Shown here: piece by piece, positions 19,574-29,286 of the stretch | Position numbering within the stretch: position 1 is the first letter of the stretch | How the letters are laid out: each line of letters opens with the position of its first letter | Assembly (NCBI GenBank): GCA_045647885.1 | Contig: JAZRMX010000014.1 | Coordinates: forward strand, 124,001 to 188,000 | Origin: HGM04593 sp045647885 | GTDB lineage: Bacteria; Bacteroidota; Bacteroidia; Bacteroidales; Bacteroidaceae | Direction: 5' to 3' | Length of the DNA stretch: 64,000 nt | Position numbers and translations under genes: made by a program | Notes under the pieces: generated by a model | Told to the model about the DNA's origin: nothing | What the model saw: the letters and a program-made list of their open reading frames with translations, nothing else | Database searches by the model: none

Positions 19574-21565
19574 ATGGCAAATAATCAGGTTTCGATAGAG
19601 GAGGTTAAAGACGATATACGCTATCTGCGTCTGTTGGCGCGTGACTTCCCCACAATTTCGAGTGTTACAACCGAGATAATAAATCTTGAGGCTATATTGC
19701 AGTTGCCCAAGCCTACAGAACACTATCTTGCCGACTTGCACGGCGAGAACGAGGCTTTTGAGCATATGTTGCGCAACGCGTCGGGTAATATCAAGCGTAA
19801 GGTTAATGACCTTTTTGGCGACACTCTCTCCGAGAAGGCCAAAAAGGAACTCTGCACGCTTATATACTATCCCGAAAAAAAACTCAAGCTTGTTAAACAG
19901 GAGTGCGAGAATATGGAGGAGTATTATACCGTGATGCTCAATCGCCTTATTACCGTGTGTCGCGACATTTCGTCGAAGTATACCCGCTCAAAAGTGCGCA
20001 AGAGCCTCCCCGAGGAGTATACCTACATAATCGAGGAGTTGTTGCACGAGGCGAGCGACGGCCACAACAAACAGGCCTATTTCTCGGCAATCGTGAACAC
20101 CATCATCAATACCCGTCGTGCCGACCACTTTATAATTGCTCTCTGCTCGCTCATACAGCGTCTGGCCATTGACCGCCTTCATATTCTTGGAGATATATAT
20201 GACCGTGGCCCCGGCGCACACCTCATAATGGATACACTGTGCAACTATCACCACCTCGACATTACCTGGGGTAACCACGATGTGTTGTGGATGGGTGCGG
20301 CAGCCGGTAACCTCTGCTGTATAGCAAGTGTGTTGCGTCTTTCGTTGCGCGACGCCAATACCCGCACCTTGGAGGATGGCTATGCAATCAATATGGTACC
20401 TTTGGCAACATTTGCGATGGAGCAGTATGCCGAAGACCCGTGTGAGATTTATTATCCCCGTGTCGATGAGGAGCGTACCAACCACACCGAAAAAGACATA
20501 CGCCTTATAGCACAGATGCATAAAGCTGTGTCGGTTATCGAGTTCAAGCTATCCGGTACTATAGCTATGAAGTATCCCGAGTGGGAAATGAGCGACCGTT
20601 GCCTGATGGAGCACATAAACAAAGAGCGCGGTACCATAACCATTGATGGCAAAGAGTATCCAATGCTCGACACTTTGTGGCCCACACTCGACCCTGAAAA
20701 TCCCTACGCCCTTACCCCAGAGGAGGCCGACCTTATGGAGCGTCTGCGTTACTCGTTTACCCGTAGTGAGCGCTTGCAGAATCACGTTAAGTGCCTGCTT
20801 ATGCGTGGCGGTATGTATGTGATATACAACTCGAACCTTATGTTCCACGCCTCTGTACCCTTGAACGAGGATGGCACAATGCGTGAGGTTACCATAAACG
20901 GCGAGGTTGTAAAGGGCAAGGAACTTATGAAGAAAGTTGAGCGCTTTGCCCGTCAGGCATTCGACAATGATATAAAAAACAACGAGCGTGAAAAGGCTGC
21001 CGACTTCTTCTGGTACTTGTGGTGCGGCCCGCAGTCGCCGCTCTTCGGCAAGTCAAAGATGGCAACCTTCGAGCGTTACCTGCTTACCGACAAAGAGGTG
21101 CAGAAAGAGCCTAAAGGCTGGTACTACATATTACGCGACAAAGCCGAAGTGTGCGATTATATTCTCGACGAATTCGGCGTTCAGGGTAATCACCGCCATA
21201 TAATCAACGGCCACGTTCCTGTGCGTGTATTCAAGGGCGAGAACCCCATAAAAGCCGACGGCCGTCTTATGGTTATCGACGGAGGTCTCTCTCGTGTCTA
21301 CCACAACCGCACCGGTATTGCCGGTTACACTCTTGTATACCACAGCCGTGGTTTTCAGCTTGTGCAACACGAGCCTTTCACCTCGACCGAGGAGGCTGTG
21401 CTCAACGGAACCGACATTCACGGTACCACACAGATTGTGGAGATGATGGGTCGTCGCGAGAATGTTGCCGACACAGATATAGGCCGAGGAATAAAACTCA
21501 AGATAAGCGAGCTCGAGAAACTGCACCTTGCCTACCGCAAAGGTATTATAAAGGAGCGTCCATAA
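19574..21565 (+). CDS. fbp: Fructose-1,6-bisphosphatase, class III
   Basis: This gluconeogenic enzyme removes phosphate from fructose 1,6-bisphosphate. The 663 residues match the large class III enzymes of Firmicutes and Bacteroidetes. The metallophosphatase motifs are GDIYDRGPGAHLIMD (about 208-222), WGNHDVLWMGAAAG (about 232-245) and NGHVPV near residue 548. It has its own consensus promoter. purE follows 26 bases after its stop and may share the transcript. Confidence 0.95.
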   Translation: MANNQVSIEEVKDDIRYLRLLARDFPTISSVTTEIINLEAILQLPKPTEHYLADLHGENEAFEHMLRNASGNIKRKVNDLFGDTLSEKAKKELCTLIYYPEKKLKLVKQECENMEEYYTVMLNRLITVCRDISSKYTRSKVRKSLPEEYTYIIEELLHEASDGHNKQAYFSAIVNTIINTRRADHFIIALCSLIQRLAIDRLHILGDIYDRGPGAHLIMDTLCNYHHLDITWGNHDVLWMGAAAGNLCCIASVLRLSLRDANTRTLEDGYAINMVPLATFAMEQYAEDPCEIYYPRVDEERTNHTEKDIRLIAQMHKAVSVIEFKLSGTIAMKYPEWEMSDRCLMEHINKERGTITIDGKEYPMLDTLWPTLDPENPYALTPEEADLMERLRYSFTRSERLQNHVKCLLMRGGMYVIYNSNLMFHASVPLNEDGTMREVTINGEVVKGKELMKKVERFARQAFDNDIKNNEREKAADFFWYLWCGPQSPLFGKSKMATFERYLLTDKEVQKEPKGWYYILRDKAEVCDYILDEFGVQGNHRHIINGHVPVRVFKGENPIKADGRLMVIDGGLSRVYHNRTGIAGYTLVYHSRGFQLVQHEPFTSTEEAVLNGTDIHGTTQIVEMMGRRENVADTDIGRGIKLKISELEKLHLAYRKGIIKERP

Positions 21566-21591
21566 TTTGAAAATAAAAAAAACATATATAG

Positions 21592-22098
21592 ATGAAAGCA
21601 ATAGTAAGTGTTATAATGGGAAGTACATCGGATCTTCCCGTGATGAAAAAAGCGACAGATTTTCTTAACGATATGCAGGTGCCTTTCGAGGTTAATGCAC
21701 TTTCGGCACACCGCACTCCCGAGGCTGTAGAGGCCTTTGCCAAGGGCGCAAAAGAGCGTGGAGTTAAAATAATAATAGCTGCAGCAGGTATGGCAGCTCA
21801 CCTTCCCGGTGTAATTGCGGCAAGTACCACCTTGCCCGTTATTGGTGTGCCCATTAACAGCACCCTCGACGGAATGGATGCTCTGCTCGCTATCGTGCAG
21901 ATGCCTCCCGGAATTCCTGTTGCTACTGTAGGCGTGAACGCATCGCTCAACGCGGCTATACTTGCTGTGGAGATGCTCTCTCTTGCCGACGAGGAGCTTG
22001 CAGCGCGTCTTGCATCGTATAAGGAAAACCTCAAGAAGAAGATTGAAAAAGCCAACGAGGAGCTTAAAGAGTTGAAGTATGAGTACAAAACAAACTGA
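21592..22098 (+). CDS. purE: 5-(Carboxyamino)imidazole ribonucleotide mutase, class I
   Basis: PurE moves the carboxyl group of N5-CAIR to give CAIR in purine synthesis. The 168 residues show the family motifs MGSTSDLPVM (about 8-17), SAHRTPEAV (about 40-48) and AAAGMAAHLPGVIAA (about 63-77). Its final 20 bases overlap the start of ispG, so the two genes are translationally linked. Confidence 0.96.
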   Translation: MKAIVSVIMGSTSDLPVMKKATDFLNDMQVPFEVNALSAHRTPEAVEAFAKGAKERGVKIIIAAAGMAAHLPGVIAASTTLPVIGVPINSTLDGMDALLAIVQMPPGIPVATVGVNASLNAAILAVEMLSLADEELAARLASYKENLKKKIEKANEELKELKYEYKTN

Positions 22099-23815
22099 TA
22101 TAAATCTTTTCAATTACAGCCGTCGCGCAACCGTTGAGGTGAACGTGGGTGGTGTTACTATAGGTTGTGAGAACCCTGTTAGGGTGCAGTCTATGACCAA
22201 TACCTCCACTATGGATACCGAGGGCAGCGTGGAGCAGGTATTGCGTATAGTGGGTATGGGCGGTGAGCTTGTGCGTCTTACCACGCAGGGCAATCGAGAG
22301 GCTGTGAATCTTGGCGAGATTAAATCGCAACTGAAGGCTCGCGGTTGTAACGTTCCCCTTGTTGCCGACGTTCACTTTAACGCTGCTGTTGCCGACACAG
22401 CAGCGCAGTATGCCGACAAGGTGCGTGTGAACCCCGGAAACTATGTCGATACGGCTCGCGTCTTTAAACATATAGACTACACCGATGCTGAATATGCCGA
22501 GGAACTGAAACGTCTTCGTGAGCGTTTTGTGGCTTTTCTTAACCTGTGCAAGGCAAATGGCAAGGCTATTCGCGTGGGTGTGAACCACGGTTCTCTCTCC
22601 GACCGCATTATGAGCCGTTACGGCGACACACCCTCGGGTGTGGTGGAGTCTTGTATGGAGTTCCTGCGCGTCTGTCGCGACGAGAATTTCAGCAACGTGG
22701 TGGTGTCTATAAAAACCAGCAACACCTCTATGATGGTGACAACCGTGCGCCGTCTTGTGGCTGTTATGGCTGCCGAGGGTATTTCCTTCCCTCTGCACCT
22801 GGGTGTTACCGAGGCCGGTGATGCCGAGGATGGCCGCATAAAGAGTGCTGTGGGTATAGGCGCTCTGCTTGCCGATGGTATTGGCGACACAGTGCGTGTC
22901 TCTCTTGCCGAGGCTCCAGAGAATGAGATTCCCGTGGCAAAGGAGCTTGTGGAGTATATATCAAAGCGTGCCGGTCACGCTCCAGTGAACGGAACTCCTT
23001 ATGATGGCTTCTGTTACGAGGAACCGGTACGCCGTAAAACTGCAGCTGTAGGCTGTGTTGGTGGCTTGCAGGTGCCCGTAGTTGTGGGCGAGGCTGTGGA
23101 GAATACCGATATTGCCCCCGATTTTATAGGCTCGTCGTTGCCTACAGTTGGTATTGGCGAGGCTGCCGACGGTAAGATTATCTCTCTTTGCATACGTTGT
23201 CTCACCCCCGAAAATATTGAGAAACTAAAATCTCTCAAAGATATTATCATTGTGGCAAATAGTGTTCACGCCAACCCTGTGGGTGAGCTTCGTGCCGTGG
23301 TGCACAAGCTTGCAGCCGAGGGTGTTGCCGCTCCTGTTATCGTTCATCGTGTGTATAAAGAACAGGCGGTGGAGAGTCTGCGCATAAAGGCTGCTGCCGA
23401 CCTGGGCGTGCTTCTCATAGATGGCCTTGTCGATGGTGTGTGGGTGGAGAACCCCGGTATTCCTGCCGAGGAAGTAAACTCCATTGCCTTCGGTATTTTG
23501 CAGGCAACACGTGCCCGCATCAGTAAAACCGAATACATTGCCTGCCCCGGTTGTGGCCGCACAATGTATGACCTGCAAGGCACACTTGCCAAGATAAAAG
23601 CCGCTACCGCTCACCTTAAAGGGCTTAAGATTGGTGTTATGGGCTGTATTGTGAACGGCCCCGGTGAGATGGCCGACGCCGATTATGGTTATGTGGGTGC
23701 TGCACGCGGCAAGGTGAGTCTTTACCGCCAGAAGGAGTGCGTGGAGAAGAATATCCCCGAAGAGGAGGCTATTGAGCGACTCCTGCAGCTGATAGACAGC
23801 GACCGCAACAAGTAA
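22079..23815 (+). CDS. ispG: 4-Hydroxy-3-methylbut-2-enyl diphosphate synthase, long form
   Basis: IspG (GcpE) performs the penultimate MEP-pathway step with a [4Fe-4S] cluster. At 578 residues it is about 200 longer than the E. coli type. The extra domain sits between the N-terminal TIM barrel (to about 300) and the C-terminal iron-sulfur domain, as in plant and Bacteroidetes enzymes. Cluster cysteines are seen in IACPGCGRTMYDLQG (about 480-495) and MGCIVNGPGEM. It overlaps purE and ends before a strong terminator. Confidence 0.96.
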   Translation: MSTKQTDINLFNYSRRATVEVNVGGVTIGCENPVRVQSMTNTSTMDTEGSVEQVLRIVGMGGELVRLTTQGNREAVNLGEIKSQLKARGCNVPLVADVHFNAAVADTAAQYADKVRVNPGNYVDTARVFKHIDYTDAEYAEELKRLRERFVAFLNLCKANGKAIRVGVNHGSLSDRIMSRYGDTPSGVVESCMEFLRVCRDENFSNVVVSIKTSNTSMMVTTVRRLVAVMAAEGISFPLHLGVTEAGDAEDGRIKSAVGIGALLADGIGDTVRVSLAEAPENEIPVAKELVEYISKRAGHAPVNGTPYDGFCYEEPVRRKTAAVGCVGGLQVPVVVGEAVENTDIAPDFIGSSLPTVGIGEAADGKIISLCIRCLTPENIEKLKSLKDIIIVANSVHANPVGELRAVVHKLAAEGVAAPVIVHRVYKEQAVESLRIKAAADLGVLLIDGLVDGVWVENPGIPAEEVNSIAFGILQATRARISKTEYIACPGCGRTMYDLQGTLAKIKAATAHLKGLKIGVMGCIVNGPGEMADADYGYVGAARGKVSLYRQKECVEKNIPEEEAIERLLQLIDSDRNK

Positions 23816-23836
23816 AGATTGACCGGTTATATTTGT

Positions 23837-23872
23837 AACAAGAGCAGCCCGCGGGCTGCTCTTGTTTTTTAT
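23837..23872 (+). terminator. Rho-independent terminator after ispG
   Basis: A GC-rich perfect hairpin (AACAAGAGCAGCCCG with its complement) is followed by a T run, 22 bases past the ispG stop. Confidence 0.92.
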
Positions 23873-23971
23873 TTCCCTGCTGAATATTTCGATGTTTTTT
23901 TGTTGCTTGCGAACAACATAATTCTTTGCAATGTTTTGAATATATATTTAAAATACTAAATACCCGTAATA

Positions 23972-24475
23972 GTGGATACTGCAAAATTTAGGAAGGAACT
24001 GCTGGAGGTGCAGTCGGAACTGCAACGTTTCGCCTACAAGCTCACGGCAGACAAGGAAGAGGCGAACGACTTATTGCAGGAAACATCATTGAAGGCTCTC
24101 GACAATATGGATAAATATACCCCTGATACAAATTTCAAAGGGTGGGTTTATACCATAATGCGTAACATCTTCATAAATAACTACCGTAAGGTGGTGCGCG
24201 ACCAGACATTTGTCGACCACACCGATAATCTTTTCCACGTGAATAGCTCCCAAGAGTTCGATAATTATATAACAGAGAATAATTACGACAGTAAAGAGAT
24301 TTACCGTGTTGTGAACGGATTGCCACGCGAGTACCGCATTCCCTTTCTTATGCACATTTCGGGCTTTAAATACCGCGAGATTGCCGAGCGGCTCGCCTTG
24401 CCGCTTGGCACTGTAAAAAGCCGCATCTTCTTCACGCGCCAGCATCTGCAACGGTTGTTGAAGGATTTTCGTTGA
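23972..24475 (+). CDS. ECF-type RNA polymerase sigma factor
   Basis: The 167 residues hold sigma region 2 (about 10-75, with LTADKEEANDLLQETSLKAL and FKGWVYTIMRNIFINNYRK) and region 4 (about 112-162, with FKYREIAERLALPLGTVKSR). There is no region 3, which marks it as an ECF sigma factor. The start is GTG 23972; no in-frame ATG fits. It is a single gene with no anti-sigma gene beside it. This small stand-alone type is common in Bacteroidales, and its stimulus is unknown. Confidence 0.9.
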   Translation: MDTAKFRKELLEVQSELQRFAYKLTADKEEANDLLQETSLKALDNMDKYTPDTNFKGWVYTIMRNIFINNYRKVVRDQTFVDHTDNLFHVNSSQEFDNYITENNYDSKEIYRVVNGLPREYRIPFLMHISGFKYREIAERLALPLGTVKSRIFFTRQHLQRLLKDFR

Positions 24476-24612
24476 TGTTACCACGGGGGGTAATGCGGTT
24501 TTTTCTTTTATTCTACGCTCTTCGTTATAATCTTTTCATAATCTGGTTTTTTCTTTGTATCTTCGCATCCAAGATGCGAAACAGATAATCAATAATAAAA
24601 ATATACAAGATT

Positions 24613-26088
24613 ATGGAAAATAAATTTATGATATATAACACGCTCTCTCGCAAGAAGGAGCTTTTTGAGCCGTTGCACGCACCCAATGTCGGCCTTTACG
24701 TGTGCGGCCCCACAGTGTATGGCCCTGCTCACCTCGGTCACGCACGCCCTGCAATTACTTTTGATGTACTCTTCCGTTACCTTCAGAACCTTGGTTACAA
24801 GGTGCGTTATGTGCGCAATATTACCGATGTAGGTCACTTGGAGCACGACGCCGACGAGGGTGAGGATAAGATTTCTAAAAAAGCGCGTCTTGAACAGCTC
24901 GAGCCTATGGAGGTTGTTCAGCAGTATACTCTCCACTATCACAAGGTGATGGAGGCACTTAATGTACTTCCTCCCAGCATTGAGCCCCACGCATCGGGTC
25001 ACATCATTGAGCAGATTCAGCTTGTTAAGGAGATTATTGACAACGGCTACGCTTACGAGAGCCAGGGTTCGGTATATTTTGATGTAGCAAAGTACGACAA
25101 GGCTCATAATTATGGCGTTCTTTCGGGCCGCAACCTCGACGAGGTGCTCAACACAACCCGTGAGCTCGATGGTCAGAGCGAGAAACGCAACCCTGCCGAC
25201 TTTGCTTTGTGGAAGTGTGCACAGCCTGAACATATTATGCGCTGGCCCTCTCCCTGGAGCGACGGCTTCCCCGGCTGGCACTGCGAGTGTACTGCTATGG
25301 GCCGTAAATACCTCGGCGAGCAGTTCGATATTCACGGTGGTGGTATGGACCTGGTGTTCCCTCACCACGAGTGTGAGATTGCCCAGGGTGTTGCGGCTAT
25401 GGGCAAGCCTGTTGTGAAATATTGGATGCACAATAATATGATTACCATCAATGGTACAAAGATGGGTAAGTCGCTTGGTAACTTCATCACTCTCGATGAG
25501 TTCTTCAACGGCTCACACGCTCTGCTTGCGCAGCCCTATTCGGCGATGACAATACGTTTCTTTATCCTTCAGGCTCACTACCGCAGCACTGTCGATTTCA
25601 GTAACGATGCATTGCAGGCAGCCGAGAAGGGTATGCAGCGCCTTATGGATGGTTACAAAACTCTCTGCTCGCTCACTGCTGCCGGTGAAACAACAGTAGA
25701 TGTTTCAGGCTTGCGTGGCAAGTGCTACGATGCTATGAACGACGATATGAACACAGCACAGGTAATCTCGCACCTGTTCGATGCAACCCGTGCCATCAAT
25801 CAGATTGCCGACAAGAAGGCTACCATCAGCGAGAGCGACCTCGCCGAGCTTAAAGCAACCTTCAAACTGTTTATGTTCGACATCCTCGGTCTTAAAGAGG
25901 AGGTTGGTTCGGGCAGTGCGCGCGAGGAGGCCTTCGGTAAGGTTGTCGATATGTTGCTCGAGCAGCGTCAGGCAGCAAAAGCGGCGAAAGACTGGGCAAC
26001 CAGCGACAAGATACGCAACGAGCTTGCAGCACTCGGGTTCGAGATAAAGGACTCGAAGGAGGGTGCAACTTGGAAATTGAATAAATAA
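24613..26088 (+). CDS. cysS: Cysteinyl-tRNA synthetase
   Basis: CysS charges tRNA-Cys. The 491 residues have the class I HIGH-type motif GPAHLGHARP (about 37-46) and zinc ligands in YVCGPTVYG and GWHCECTAMG, with HHECEIAQ after them. The KMSKS loop is KMGKSLGNF (about 283-291), with Gly in place of the middle Ser. The C-terminal DALR-type helical domain is present. A TATCTTCG -7-like box is at 24558-24565. Confidence 0.97.
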   Translation: MENKFMIYNTLSRKKELFEPLHAPNVGLYVCGPTVYGPAHLGHARPAITFDVLFRYLQNLGYKVRYVRNITDVGHLEHDADEGEDKISKKARLEQLEPMEVVQQYTLHYHKVMEALNVLPPSIEPHASGHIIEQIQLVKEIIDNGYAYESQGSVYFDVAKYDKAHNYGVLSGRNLDEVLNTTRELDGQSEKRNPADFALWKCAQPEHIMRWPSPWSDGFPGWHCECTAMGRKYLGEQFDIHGGGMDLVFPHHECEIAQGVAAMGKPVVKYWMHNNMITINGTKMGKSLGNFITLDEFFNGSHALLAQPYSAMTIRFFILQAHYRSTVDFSNDALQAAEKGMQRLMDGYKTLCSLTAAGETTVDVSGLRGKCYDAMNDDMNTAQVISHLFDATRAINQIADKKATISESDLAELKATFKLFMFDILGLKEEVGSGSAREEAFGKVVDMLLEQRQAAKAAKDWATSDKIRNELAALGFEIKDSKEGATWKLNK

Positions 26089-26147
26089 ATATTTATGGGG
26101 CAGGCTGGCAAGTCTGCCCTGTTATAATAAAAATAACCCATATAATA

Positions 26148-27137
26148 GTGCGCAAAAAAATATTCTACATAATAGCAGTTCTTCTGCTTGTAGCTTGTGG
26201 TGGTTCGCCCAAAAAGAGTGCTCCCGAGGTTGTTGAGGCTGCGGCGATTGTTCCCATTTTCAATGCCGACAGTGCATACTCCTTTGTGGCAGAGCAGGTA
26301 GCCTTTGGCCCTCGCGTGCCCAACAGTGATGCTCACCGTGCTTGCGGTGATTATCTCGAGGGTAAGTTAAGGGCTTATGGTGCCGATGTGGTTGCACAGA
26401 ACGTTACTCTCACGGCTTATAATGGCGATAAACTGCAGGCTCGCAATATTGTGGCACAGTTTCAGCCACAGAACAGAAAGCGTGTGATGCTTTGCGCTCA
26501 CTGGGACAGCCGTCCGTGGGCCGACAGCGACCCCGACGAGGCGAATCATTACAAGCCCATTCTTGGTGCCAACGATGGTGCTAGCGGTGTGGGTGTATTG
26601 CTCGAGGTTGCTCGCAACCTCTCTATGGTACCCACAACGGTGGGAGTGGATATTGTTCTTTTCGATGCCGAGGATTACGGTCGTCACGAAAACGACGAGT
26701 ATCGTGGTTGGGGCAGGGACAATTCGTGGGCTTTGGGCTCGCAATATTGGTCGCGTTTTCCCCACAAGGATAATTACAACGCACGTTACGGCATACTGCT
26801 CGACCTTGTAGGCGCTCCCGCATCAACCTTCTATCGCGAGGGAATTTCAGACCATTATGCAAGCAATATTGTCGATAAGGTGTGGGCGCAGGCTGCCAAA
26901 GAGGGTTATTCGGCATTTTTTATAAATAGAGAGGGCGGTATGGTTACCGATGACCACCTTTATGTAAACGATTTTATGGGACTTCCCTGTATCGACATCA
27001 TAAATTGCGACCTCAACAGCTCTAATGGTTTTGGTCCTTATCACCACACTGTAAAGGACGATATGGACTGGATTGATGCTGCCACACTAAAGGCTGTGGG
27101 GCAGACCGTGATGGCTGTTATATATAACGAGAAATAG
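26148..27137 (+). CDS. M28-family lipoprotein (glutaminyl cyclase-like)
   Basis: The start is GTG 26148, which gives a lipoprotein signal with lipobox LLVAC at residues 13-17. The M28 zinc fold is seen in CAHWDSRPWAD (about 118-128), NDGASGVGVLLEVA (about 144-157), VLFDAEDYG (about 170-178) and VTDDHLYVN (about 266-274). This arrangement resembles glutaminyl-peptide cyclotransferases as much as aminopeptidases, so the reaction is uncertain. The protein should sit on the periplasmic side or in the outer membrane. The next gene starts 9 bases after the stop, so they form an operon. Confidence 0.87.
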   Translation: MRKKIFYIIAVLLLVACGGSPKKSAPEVVEAAAIVPIFNADSAYSFVAEQVAFGPRVPNSDAHRACGDYLEGKLRAYGADVVAQNVTLTAYNGDKLQARNIVAQFQPQNRKRVMLCAHWDSRPWADSDPDEANHYKPILGANDGASGVGVLLEVARNLSMVPTTVGVDIVLFDAEDYGRHENDEYRGWGRDNSWALGSQYWSRFPHKDNYNARYGILLDLVGAPASTFYREGISDHYASNIVDKVWAQAAKEGYSAFFINREGGMVTDDHLYVNDFMGLPCIDIINCDLNSSNGFGPYHHTVKDDMDWIDAATLKAVGQTVMAVIYNEK

Positions 27138-27145
27138 TAAAAAGT

Positions 27146-27571
27146 ATGGCAACGATAAACGAAAAACAAGACGAAATAATTGATGAATTCAGTGGCTTCG
27201 ACGATTGGCTCGACCGCTACCAACTACTCATAGACCTCGGTAGCGAGCAACCCTCGCTCGACGAGCAGTACAAGACCGATAATAACCTTATAGAAGGCTG
27301 CCAGAGCCGTGTGTGGTTGCAGGCCGATTTTATTGATGGTAAGGTGCTTTTCCGTGCCGAGAGCGATGCCCTCATTGTAAAAGGCATTGTGGCACTGCTC
27401 ATAAAAGTATATTCGGGCCACACCCCCGATGAGATTCTCTCCTCCGACCTCTATTTTGTTGAGGCTATCGGCCTGAAAGAGCATCTTTCTCCCACCCGCA
27501 GCAATGGCCTTCTGTCTATGATTAAGCAGATGCGCCTTTACGCGCTTGCATTCAAGGCAAAGCAGGGGTAA
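27146..27571 (+). CDS. sufE: SufE-family sulfur acceptor protein
   Basis: SufE takes persulfide sulfur from a SufS-type cysteine desulfurase for Fe-S cluster building. The 141 residues contain the opening FDDWLDRYQLLIDLG (about 18-32) and the active cysteine Cys52 in EGCQSRVWL. Length is normal for the family. It follows the M28 gene closely and ends before a terminator. No suf cluster is nearby. Confidence 0.92.
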   Translation: MATINEKQDEIIDEFSGFDDWLDRYQLLIDLGSEQPSLDEQYKTDNNLIEGCQSRVWLQADFIDGKVLFRAESDALIVKGIVALLIKVYSGHTPDEILSSDLYFVEAIGLKEHLSPTRSNGLLSMIKQMRLYALAFKAKQG

Positions 27572-27595
27572 AAGAATTGTTTTTAATAAAATATT

Positions 27596-27632
27596 CAAGG
27601 TTGCAAATGGTATTTTTGCAACCTTGTTTATT
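27596..27632 (+). terminator. Terminator after sufE
   Basis: A hairpin with arms CAAGGTTGCAAA and TTTGCAACCTTG is followed by TTTATTTAT, 25 bases after the sufE stop. Confidence 0.85.
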
Positions 27633-27678
27633 TATATGTGAATTACATTTGTGGCGGTTGATATTTAAAATGTTTTTT

Positions 27679-28845
27679 ATGTTTGATAATGATGACATAT
27701 ACGAAGAGTTTTCTTCCGATAGTATAGAAGAAATTGTGCGTGAAAGGAATAAGAATAAAGCTTTGCGTAAGATGTTGCCTTTGACATTTGATAATGACAA
27801 GGATAATACACGTTATTATCTGTTGAATAGCTTTGATGATGGCAGACCTAAAAAAGAATTGCTTACTGATGATTTTTTCAATAATCTTGAAAAGAGATAT
27901 TCTGGTAGTGCGTTGCCGGCAAGTAATAATATGAATGGGCAAACAACATCGAATAATGGTTTTACGGATAAAATTAAGACGGCGGTTCATAGTGTTGTGG
28001 GGCCAGTCAGTGATAATTCTTTGCGAAATAATATAGATAATGAAAAAGAAAATGATGTTTCATTGAACTATGTGAGAACGAATTTACGTTCGGTAAATGA
28101 TGATGAGGATTATTACAATCGCAATACTCCTGATGCAAAAACCTTGGATTGGGCAACTCGGAATTTGACAAATGCTAAAATTGCATACGATGTTGGTTTT
28201 ATTCATCCCAAACTTAAAAATATTTCAAGTGGAGCACAGCGGTTTGCTCAAAAAATAAAGGATGTCGAGGGTGAAGCTAGTGGTGTAATTGAATTAAATG
28301 AACAATCTAGTAGAATTGGTGCTTTAAGACATCCAATATGGCAAGCGTATATAACTTCTAAATATGATAAAGGTGTCGCTAAAATTATAGGAGATAATCA
28401 TGAAGAAAATCATCAAATGGATTTATCTGTTCAGAAATTTAAAAAGATGTCTGATGCTGATGCTGTAACCGACTTGTTAAATAATCAAATTGGTCGTAGA
28501 ATTGGTGAAATAAATAATGGTAATACCATTAAGGAGTTTAGTTTAAAAGTGCTTGACGAATACTTCAAAAATGGTTTGTATTCATTGAGATATGGAGACG
28601 ATGATTATTGGTATGTTAAAAAAAATAAAATTCCCCAAAGTGAATATCTAAAATTGAAAAAAATATATAGTTTAGCAGATGATAATGGCTTTCTTCCTGG
28701 TGATGATAAAAATATAAATTTAGCTGATATTTTAGACATGATTCTCAAATCGTACAATTTGGCCGATTCTTGGGTAAAAAATAAAATAGAAACATTGTAT
28801 GAAAATGCAAAAAAGTATATATATAATAATTCTAATAGTTATTAG
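27679..28845 (+). CDS. Putative toxin with a DUF6973-like C-terminal domain
   Basis: The start is ATG 27679 (MFDNDDIYEE); another ATG lies 9 bases upstream. The first 150 residues are polar, rich in Asp and Asn, and without a recognised domain. From about 195 to 280 the pattern fits DUF6973: ALRHPIWQAYITSKYD near 217, a DNHEE His-Glu pair, then DLLNNQIGRRIG near 270. That domain is frequent at the C-termini of polymorphic toxins, with conserved His and Asn-Asn-x-x-Gly-Arg residues. The gene is AT-rich compared with its neighbours. It overlaps the following small membrane-protein gene, as in toxin-immunity pairs. No secretion marker or signal peptide is visible. Confidence 0.6.
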   Translation: MFDNDDIYEEFSSDSIEEIVRERNKNKALRKMLPLTFDNDKDNTRYYLLNSFDDGRPKKELLTDDFFNNLEKRYSGSALPASNNMNGQTTSNNGFTDKIKTAVHSVVGPVSDNSLRNNIDNEKENDVSLNYVRTNLRSVNDDEDYYNRNTPDAKTLDWATRNLTNAKIAYDVGFIHPKLKNISSGAQRFAQKIKDVEGEASGVIELNEQSSRIGALRHPIWQAYITSKYDKGVAKIIGDNHEENHQMDLSVQKFKKMSDADAVTDLLNNQIGRRIGEINNGNTIKEFSLKVLDEYFKNGLYSLRYGDDDYWYVKKNKIPQSEYLKLKKIYSLADDNGFLPGDDKNINLADILDMILKSYNLADSWVKNKIETLYENAKKYIYNNSNSY

Positions 28846-29239
28846 TGCAGTCATCTCTTTATTTTGTATCCAAAGAACTGAATATGATTTTTACGCCTTT
28901 GTGGATTCTTATTGGTCCGACATAAATGAAGAGGATTTTAAAATCGATTTTTCCAAAATTGGTTGCAAGTGGGATACATTGCGCTACTATTCGAATACAG
29001 TGCCAGTCGATTATATAAATACAAAACACGGAACATCTTTTAAGGAGAAAATCTCGGTATGGAGTCGTCTTGTTGTATTACATAAGAGTAAGGTGGTGAG
29101 TGCGCAGGAGTATGAATGGGAGTGTAGCGGTATGTATCCGACAATTATTTTTTGTTTAGGTGATAGTGCGGTGGTTACAAGAGATGATGCAAAATTCAAT
29201 GTAAACAAGTTGGGTAAGGAGTATTATATAGAGAAATAA
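28799..29239 (+). CDS. Membrane-anchored small protein, putative immunity protein (family member 1)
   Basis: The 146 residues start with a hydrophobic anchor (about 5-24, IYIIILIVISAVISLFC). A small soluble domain follows with FSKIGCKWDTLRYYSN near residue 52. The pattern 'acidic, F, x, W-D-T/S-L/M, aromatic' is shared with three other proteins in this window. The start overlaps the end of the toxin-like gene by 47 bases (ATG 28805 is an alternative). The position suggests an immunity role; the function is inferred, not seen. Confidence 0.6.
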   Translation: MKMQKSIYIIILIVISAVISLFCIQRTEYDFYAFVDSYWSDINEEDFKIDFSKIGCKWDTLRYYSNTVPVDYINTKHGTSFKEKISVWSRLVVLHKSKVVSAQEYEWECSGMYPTIIFCLGDSAVVTRDDAKFNVNKLGKEYYIEK

Positions 29240-29286
29240 AGTGAGAGTTCTTATAATGCGAACTTTAATAATTGTTGAAATTGGCA

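Noticed and set aside
22064..22798. Long minus-strand frame inside ispG
   Set aside because: It is antisense to a clear ispG with complete motifs. Its product is His- and Thr-rich, as shadow frames in this genome are.
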